A DNA stretch of 64,000 nt from Piscinibacter sp047600445 (GTDB taxonomy: Bacteria > Pseudomonadota > Gammaproteobacteria > Burkholderiales > Burkholderiaceae_C). The notes below the pieces were generated by a model. That model had not been told where the DNA came from and made no database searches. It saw nothing but the letters and a program-made list of their open reading frames with translations. The stretch covers positions 2,418,001 to 2,482,000 of the forward strand of contig NZ_JASGKT010000002.1 of the NCBI RefSeq assembly GCF_047600445.1, in the 5' to 3' direction. A program made the position numbers and the translations under genes. This document shows, in pieces, positions 57,238-64,000 of this stretch. Position 1 is the stretch's first letter, and the number at the start of each line of letters is the position of its first letter.

Positions 57238-57717
57238 GTGCTCCAGACCCTGTTTCTCGTCCTCCTGCTGCTGGCCGTCGTCGTGTCGCTCGGGGCGAAG
57301 TTCGGCCTGTTCGCCGGCCGCACGCCGGCCGACCTGGGCACGCACGACGGCCGCCTCAAGCCGCCGTCGATGCGGCCCAACGGCGTCAGCAGCCAGGCCG
57401 GGCTCTACCCCGACCATCCGCAGCGCGCTTATGCGCAGATCGAGCCGCTGCCGCTGCGCGGCGGCGGGCCGCAGACGCTGGAGCGGCTGCGCCGCATCGT
57501 CGCGGCCATGCCCGGCGCCCGGGTGGCGCGCAGCGATCCGGGCTACCTGCACGTGCTGTTCGTCTCGCGCTGGATGGGCTTCGTCGACGATGCCGAGTTC
57601 TGGTTCGATCCGCGCGCCGGCGTGATCCAGGTGCGCTCGGCCTCGCGCCTGGGCCGCAGCGACGGCGGCGCCAACCGCGCGCGCATCGAGCAGATCCGCG
57701 CGCGGCTGGCGGCCTGA
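57238..57717 (+). CDS. DUF1499 family membrane-anchored protein
   Basis: 159 residues from GTG 57238; the longer frame starting 57100 lacks a credible leader. One N-terminal membrane helix (LQTLFLVLLLLAVVVSLGA), then the DUF1499 domain: RLKPPSMRPNGVSSQAGL, a central hydrophobic strand, WMGFVDDAEFWFDP and the closing VIQVRSASRLGRSDGGANRARIEQIRARL. Function of the family is unknown. It is divergent from the M14 gene and 72 bases before the sensor kinase, without obvious coupling. Confidence 0.82.
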   Translation: MLQTLFLVLLLLAVVVSLGAKFGLFAGRTPADLGTHDGRLKPPSMRPNGVSSQAGLYPDHPQRAYAQIEPLPLRGGGPQTLERLRRIVAAMPGARVARSDPGYLHVLFVSRWMGFVDDAEFWFDPRAGVIQVRSASRLGRSDGGANRARIEQIRARLAA

Positions 57718-57789
57718 GGGCGCCGTTTCGCGCCGGCCAGCGGCGGCCCGTCGCAGCGCGTCGCCGCCCCCTCGGCGCCGCGCCGCACA

Positions 57790-58884
57790 ATGCCCGCCAT
57801 GGACACGCCCGCGCCCTTCCCGCCCACGCCGCCACGGCGCGGCTTGCTGGCGCGCGGCGTGCGCGTGATGCTGATCGGCACGCTGATCACCACGCTGTTC
57901 ACGCTCGCCTCGCCGCAGGCGCCGGCCATCTCGTTCGCCTACGGGCTGCCGGTCACCTTCTGCTGCTGGCTGTTCATCGACGGCGGCCGGCTGCTCGCCG
58001 CGCGCTGGGTGAACCGCCGCGGCCTCGTCACCCACGACGCGCAGTGGCCAGGCTGGCCGTGGATGGCGGCCGTGCTGGTGCTGGGCACGCTGCTCGGCGC
58101 CGCGCTGGGCCACGCGCTCGGCGACCGCCTCACCGGGCAGGACACGGGCCGCCTGTGGTTCGGCGGCGCTCAGGGCCTGCTGACGATGCTGCTGCTGTGC
58201 ATGATCCCCGGCATCGTCGCCACCTGGTTCTTCTACACGCGCGGCCGCATCGCGGCGATCGAGGCGCAGGCCGAGCAGGCGCAGCGCCAGGCGGCCGAGG
58301 CGCAGCTCAGGCTGCTCGAGGCGCAGCTCGAGCCGCACATGCTGTTCAACACGCTGGCCAACCTGCGCGTGCTGATCGCGCTCGATCCGCCGCGCGCGCA
58401 GGCCATGCTCGACCAGTTGATCGCCTTCCTGCGCGCGACGCTGAACGCCTCGCGCGCCGGGCGCCACGCGCTCTCGGCCGAGTTCTCGCGCGTGGCCGAC
58501 TACCTGGCGCTGATGCAGGTGCGCATGGGCGAGCGGCTGCGCACGCAACTCGAGCTGCCCGACGAACTGGCCGCCGCGCCGGTGCCGCCGCTGCTGTTGC
58601 AGCCGCTGGTGGAAAACGCCATCCGCCACGGCCTAGAGCCGAGCGTGGACGGCGGGCGCATCGCCGTCACGGCATCGCGCGACGGCCCGACGCTGCTGCT
58701 GCGCGTGCGCGACACCGGCGTCGGCCTGGCCGCCCCGGCCGGCGACGGCACGCGCTTCGGCCTGCAGCAGGTGCGCGAGCGCCTGGCCACGCTGTACGGC
58801 GAGCGCGCCTCGCTGACACTGGAAGCCGCCGCCGATGCCGAAGGCGGCACGATCGCCACCGTCCGACTGCCGCTCGCCCCATGA
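57790..58884 (+). CDS. LytS/YehU-family sensor histidine kinase
   Basis: 364 residues (ATG 57790, or 57799 three codons later). Four membrane helices about 22-155, a coiled coil (RIAAIEAQAEQAQRQAAEAQ), then the His-kinase domain with phospho-acceptor LEPHMLFNTLANLR near 183, N-box LVENAIRHGLEP near 275 and G-box RDTGVGLAA near 312, lacking an F-box as usual for this family. Pairs with the LytTR regulator encoded next (ATGA overlap). The signal is unknown; no extracytoplasmic sensor domain is evident. Confidence 0.9.
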   Translation: MPAMDTPAPFPPTPPRRGLLARGVRVMLIGTLITTLFTLASPQAPAISFAYGLPVTFCCWLFIDGGRLLAARWVNRRGLVTHDAQWPGWPWMAAVLVLGTLLGAALGHALGDRLTGQDTGRLWFGGAQGLLTMLLLCMIPGIVATWFFYTRGRIAAIEAQAEQAQRQAAEAQLRLLEAQLEPHMLFNTLANLRVLIALDPPRAQAMLDQLIAFLRATLNASRAGRHALSAEFSRVADYLALMQVRMGERLRTQLELPDELAAAPVPPLLLQPLVENAIRHGLEPSVDGGRIAVTASRDGPTLLLRVRDTGVGLAAPAGDGTRFGLQQVRERLATLYGERASLTLEAAADAEGGTIATVRLPLAP

Positions 58885-59687
58885 CCACCGCGCTGATCGC
58901 CGAAGACGAAACCCTGCTCGCCGAGCACCTGCGCGCCGAGCTGACGCGGCTGTGGCCCGAGCTGCGCATCGCCGGCATCGCGCCGCACGGCGCCGCGGCG
59001 GTGGAGATGGCGCTGGCGCAGCGGCCCGACATCGCCTTCCTCGACATCCGCATGCCCGGCCTGAGCGGGCTGGAGGCCGCGCAGGCGATCGCCGAGGAAT
59101 GGCCGCAGGGCGGCCAGCCGCCGCTGCTGGTGTTCGTGACGGCCTACGACCAGTACGCGCTGCAGGCCTTCGAGCGCGCCGCGGTCGACTACGTGCTCAA
59201 GCCGGTGCAGCCCGAGCGCCTGGCGCAGACGGTGGCGCGGCTGCGCGAGGCGCTGCGGCGGCGCGATTCGGCCGGCGCGGGCGAGGCCGAGGCGACGCTG
59301 GCGCGGCTTCGCAGCCTGCTCGGCACGCCCGGGCTGGGCGCGCCGGCCGTGGCGCCGGCGCGGCTGGCGGTGATCCAGGCCGCCGGCGCCGGCTCGACCG
59401 TGCACCTGGTGCCGGTCGACGAGGTGATCTATTTCGAGGCGGCCGACAAGTACGTGCGCGTCGTCACCGCCGAGCGCGAGCACCTGATCCGCACCTCGCT
59501 GCGCGAGCTGCTGCCGCAGCTCGACCCGCAGCGCTTCTGGCAGGTGCACCGCGGCACCGTGGTGCGCTGCGACGCCATCGCCAGCGCGCTGCGCGACGAC
59601 GCCGGCAAGCTGACGCTGACGCTGCGCGGCCATCCCGACCGCCTGGGCGTCAGCCGCCTGTACGCGCACCGCTTCAAGCCGATGTAG
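58881..59687 (+). CDS. LytTR-family response regulator
   Basis: 268 residues. Receiver domain 1-125: ALIAEDETLLAEHL with acidic pocket, phospho-acceptor Asp in IAFLDIRMPGLSG near 55, FVTAYDQYALQAFE and YVLKPVQPERL (Lys near 108). A linker precedes a LytTR DNA-binding domain about 165-265: VDEVIYFEAADKYVRVVT, IRTSLRELLPQLDPQRFWQVHRGTVV, LGVSRLYAHRFK. Cognate partner of the kinase just upstream. The long plus-strand frame that extends back to 55821 is an artefact of high GC; the true start is the coupled ATG 58881. Confidence 0.93.
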   Translation: MTTALIAEDETLLAEHLRAELTRLWPELRIAGIAPHGAAAVEMALAQRPDIAFLDIRMPGLSGLEAAQAIAEEWPQGGQPPLLVFVTAYDQYALQAFERAAVDYVLKPVQPERLAQTVARLREALRRRDSAGAGEAEATLARLRSLLGTPGLGAPAVAPARLAVIQAAGAGSTVHLVPVDEVIYFEAADKYVRVVTAEREHLIRTSLRELLPQLDPQRFWQVHRGTVVRCDAIASALRDDAGKLTLTLRGHPDRLGVSRLYAHRFKPM

Positions 59688-59713
59688 GCGGGCCGCACCG
59701 GCTGCGTGGCCTG

Positions 59714-60163
59714 TCAGTGGCGCTGCTTGCGGTCGTCGCGCCAGTCGCGGTAGCCGCCGCGGTTGTCGCGCCGGTTGTCGTGGCGGTCGCGCCAGTTCGG
59801 GATGCCGTCGCGGTCACGGTCGCCCCAGCGGTTGTCGTAGCGGTGCGGCGCGCCGTAGACCACCGGCGTCGGTGCCCGGTACACGACACGCGGCGCCGGA
59901 TACACGACACGCGGCGGCGGCGTGTAGACCACCGGCGCGGGTGCGTACACCACCGGCGGCGGCGCATAGACCACCGGCGCCGGGGCGTAGACCGGCGCGG
60001 GTGCGTAGACGGGCGCCGGTGCGTAGACCGGTCCGCTGGAGATCACGGTGGCCACCGGCGGGAGGTTGATGCCGATCGACCAGTGGACATGGCCGGCCTG
60101 GGCGCTGCCGGCGGCCAGCAGCGATGCGGTGGCGGCGATGGCGGCAATCAGGGACTTGTTCAT
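59714..60163 (-). CDS. Exported Pro/Tyr/Val-repeat protein with Arg/Asp-rich C-terminus
   Basis: 149 residues from ATG 60163 (AGGAG upstream). Signal peptide cut near GSAQAGHVH, then WSIGINLPPVATVIS and at least eight tandem units of the PVYAPAP/VVYAPPP kind (about residues 46-100), ending in a strongly charged region (RWGDRDRDGIPNWRDRHDNRRDNRGG). It resembles the YXWGQ-less small exported proteins of Burkholderiales with PVYXPAP repeats. No function is known; a surface or periplasmic structural role is a guess. Confidence 0.72.
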   Translation of the reverse strand: MNKSLIAAIAATASLLAAGSAQAGHVHWSIGINLPPVATVISSGPVYAPAPVYAPAPVYAPAPVVYAPPPVVYAPAPVVYTPPPRVVYPAPRVVYRAPTPVVYGAPHRYDNRWGDRDRDGIPNWRDRHDNRRDNRGGYRDWRDDRKQRH

Positions 60164-60297
60164 GCGGTTTTCTCCTTGTGCGGCGCGCAAGCGTGGCGCA
60201 CCTGCCGTCGACAACGGCCGGCCGGGGGGCCGGCGTTGACGGCGCGCGGGCCGGCCAAGGTAAAGACATGTTGCGCAGCGCACCTAGAATCGCCCGC

Positions 60298-62088
<1,791 letters not shown>

Positions 62089-62238
62089 GGTCTATCTATC
62101 GGGCGTAGTGCGTCTGGAGCGGCGCGGCAGGCGCGGCCCCGTGGGGGCTCATGCGGTGGCGGTCGGTGCTGCGCACCGACTTCGCTGCGATGCTCGGCAC
62201 CGGGGTCGCGTCGCGGAACTCGCTGCGCGGGCCTTGCC

Positions 62239-62300
62239 CGCTGCGCTCAGACACCCGCGACGAGCATGAAGACGAAGCGCGCGGGTGTCTGAGCGCAGCG
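62239..62300. repeat. Inverted repeat with 21-bp arms after glnS
   Basis: CGCTGCGCTCAGACACCCGCG at 62239-62259 is exactly complementary to 62280-62300, around a 20-base loop. An outer, imperfect pair flanks it (GCGGAACTCGCTGCGC left; GCGTAGTGAGTTACGC right, 13 of 16). It lies in the 358-base gap between glnS and the convergent diguanylate cyclase gene, which otherwise holds no gene. It may terminate both genes or be a REP-like dispersed repeat. Confidence 0.62.
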
Positions 62301-62446
62301 AACGAAGTGAGCGTAGTGAGTTACGCGGCAGGGCCGCAAGCCCGAGCACCGCAGGGGAGTCGGCGCCAGCCGACCGCCTCATCGAAGCGCCGCGGGCGCC
62401 CCGGACGGCCCTTTGCCGCGCCACCAACCGACGCACACTCTGCGCC

Positions 62447-63985
62447 TCAACCGATGCAAGTGCGATTCTTGCCCGCGCGCTTGGCCTCGTAGAGCGCCTG
62501 GTCGGCGCGTTCCAGCGCCGCCTCGATGGTCTCGCCGGCCCGGTAGGCGGTGACGCCGGCCGAGAAGGTCACGAACACCTGCTTGTTCTCGTGCATGAAC
62601 AGGCCGCCCGAGAGCGAGCGCTGCAGGCGCGTCAGGATCTGCTGGCCCTCTTCCACCAACGTGGCCGGCAGCAGCACCACGAACTCCTCGCCGCCGTAGC
62701 GGGCCACCATGTCGCTCGGGCGCAGCGCCCGGCTCGCCACCGCGGCGAGCGAGCGCAGCGCCTCGTCGCCGGCGGCGTGGCCCAGTTCGTCGTTCAGGCG
62801 CTTGAAGTTGTCGATGTCGAGCAGGCCGACGGCCAGCGCGGCGCCGTCGCGCTCGACGCGCGAGCGCTCGGCGTCGAAGGCGTGCAGCAGGCCGCGGCGG
62901 TTGGCGATCTGCGTCAACTGGTCGGTCGAGACCTCGTTCGACAGGCGGCGCAGCTCGCTTTCCAGCTCGCCGACACGCGCCGTCAGCGCGCTGGCGCGCA
63001 CGTGCTCTTCCTTCAGGCGGCCCTGCGTCTGCTGCACCAGCGCCTGCACGGTGCGGCTTTCCTCGACCATCTCGCGCACCACGCCGGCCAGGCTTTCGAG
63101 CGAGTCGGCCTTCTCGATCACGTCGGCGTAGCGCCCCACGCTGTCGTGGAAGCGGCCGGTCTGCGAGCCCAGTTCGTCGAGTTCGCTGAGCATGCGGTTG
63201 ATCAGCGTCTTGAGCGCCTCGCGCGCCTTCTCGCGCTCGCCGCGCAGCGCGCTCTGGCGCTCGCGCGTGTCGCGCAGCAGGTCGCCGACGGCCTTCACGC
63301 CGCGCGCGCTGAGGCCCTCGTCGAGCTTGACGCGCATCGCGTCGCACTGGCCCTTGGCCCAACTGTCGTCCTCGGCGAGTTCGCCCAGGCTCGCGGTCAG
63401 CTCGCGGCACAGCGCGCCGAGCTGCTCGACGAGGTGATGGCGGTGCTGCAGCACGATGCCGGCGCGGCGGCACAGCGCGTCGAGCTCGTCGGCCAGCGGC
63501 ACCGACGCGCCTTCGCGCACCACGCGCTCGACCAGCCTGCCCAGCGCCTGCGCGAGCGGTTCGGCCTCCTCGCCGGGCGGCGGCAGCGCGCGGCAGGTGG
63601 CGGCGCCGAGCGCGGCGACGACGCGGCCCCAGGGCGGCGGCTCGTCGAGCGCCGCCGGCGCCGTCTCGATCGTGCCGTCGGGCGTGTCGGAACCCCAGCT
63701 CGCGACCAGTTGCGTCAGGCGCTGCTGCAGGCGCCTGGCGTCGCTGCGGCTGCCTTCGAGCACGCGCAGCAGGCTGTCCTTGCGGCGCGCCGCGGTCCAG
63801 TGGCGCCCGCCGCGCTCGATGCCGCTGACCAGCTTGCCGATCAGCTCGGCCAGCGCCGCGCCGTCGCCGGCCGTCGGTTCGCCGGCCTCGCGGGCATAGG
63901 CGCGCGCGTAGTTGTCGGGGGTCGGTTCGAGCTTGTCGAGCACCAGGCGGCGCAGCGCGGCCTTGGCGATCTGCGCCGGCATCAC
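62447..63985 (-). CDS. GGDEF-domain diguanylate cyclase
   Basis: About 512 residues; the first codon is GTG 63985 or ATG 63982, 15 bases from the window end, so a longer true start cannot be excluded. Long helical N-terminal region (about 1-340, with coiled-coil parts such as VGELESELRRLSNEVS), then the GGDEF domain: DQLTQIANRRGLLHAFDAE, GLLDIDNFKRLNDELGHAAGDEAL, active-site RYGGEEF and an intact inhibitory RxxD (RPSD) five residues before it. It should make cyclic di-GMP with product inhibition. No transmembrane segment or named sensor domain is evident. Confidence 0.9.
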   Translation of the reverse strand: MMPAQIAKAALRRLVLDKLEPTPDNYARAYAREAGEPTAGDGAALAELIGKLVSGIERGGRHWTAARRKDSLLRVLEGSRSDARRLQQRLTQLVASWGSDTPDGTIETAPAALDEPPPWGRVVAALGAATCRALPPPGEEAEPLAQALGRLVERVVREGASVPLADELDALCRRAGIVLQHRHHLVEQLGALCRELTASLGELAEDDSWAKGQCDAMRVKLDEGLSARGVKAVGDLLRDTRERQSALRGEREKAREALKTLINRMLSELDELGSQTGRFHDSVGRYADVIEKADSLESLAGVVREMVEESRTVQALVQQTQGRLKEEHVRASALTARVGELESELRRLSNEVSTDQLTQIANRRGLLHAFDAERSRVERDGAALAVGLLDIDNFKRLNDELGHAAGDEALRSLAAVASRALRPSDMVARYGGEEFVVLLPATLVEEGQQILTRLQRSLSGGLFMHENKQVFVTFSAGVTAYRAGETIEAALERADQALYEAKRAGKNRTCIG

Positions 63986-64000
63986 CTCGGCGCCGGGGCG

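Noticed and set aside
55821..59687. Very long plus-strand frame (about 1288 codons) across the M14, DUF1499 and kinase genes
   Set aside because: Only its end is real (the LytTR regulator from 58881). The upstream part has Arg/Ala/Gly-biased composition with no domain and overlaps recognised genes.

Overview
The window is a high-GC chromosomal segment from a betaproteobacterium, most likely order Burkholderiales (Rubrivivax/Leptothrix/Ideonella-like). This is inferred from composition, from the housekeeping gene order yebC-purD-hemF-nadD-rsfS-rlmH-maf-rng, and from the family mix; no taxonomic marker was searched. There is no rRNA, CRISPR array, prophage or complete insertion sequence.

Layout. 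1-2640: the end of a nitrous-oxide reductase maturation operon (nosD end, nosF, nosY, nosL). 2641-10437: a zinc-acquisition locus in two transcription units, each preceded by the same 17-bp operator. The first unit holds an AztD-like lipoprotein, a His-rich porin, a zinc-binding protein and a ZnuB-type permease. The second holds a DUF2796 protein, a MacB-type ABC pair and a DUF3299 protein, followed by a Fur/Zur-family regulator. 10453-10767 is an Ala/Lys-rich LEA-like protein. 10898-17612 (minus strand) is a complete gamma-resorcylate/resorcinol pathway: decarboxylase, two-component resorcinol hydroxylase, hydroxyquinol 1,2-dioxygenase and maleylacetate reductase, with LysR and MarR regulators and two copies of a strong palindromic operator. 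17919-27459 (plus strand) is an eight-gene cluster of unknown substrate: phthalate-dioxygenase-type reductase, two small VOC proteins, a fumarylacetoacetate-hydrolase-family enzyme, then the envelope set DUF1302/DUF1329/YCF48-like/RND permease. Divergent LysR genes (27456-29403) lead to a fused indolepyruvate oxidoreductase and to pcaIJ, which would finish the 3-oxoadipate route fed by the resorcinol pathway.

From 34.5 kb the content is mostly housekeeping: two tRNA-Lys genes, tcdA, a YeeE/TsuA transporter, cpoB-pal-tolB, an AhpD-like enzyme, a NYN-LOTUS protein, and the operon yebC to rng. 48046-53551 holds a SulP transporter with a cyclic-nucleotide-binding domain facing a class III adenylate cyclase/ATPase/TPR protein. 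A 270-bp structured element with perfect 28-bp terminal inverted repeats sits at 53579-53848. The rest is a HerA-like ATPase, an M14-like lipoprotein peptidase, a DUF1499 protein, a LytS/LytTR two-component pair, a Pro/Tyr-repeat exported protein, glnS and a diguanylate cyclase cut close to its start by the window end.

The least explained parts are the 18.9-19.9 kb VOC pair, whose expected metal ligands are complementary, the zinc ABC importer that has no local ATPase, and the mobile-like element. Functional calls come from reading the protein sequences and from memory of the families; no searches were run.
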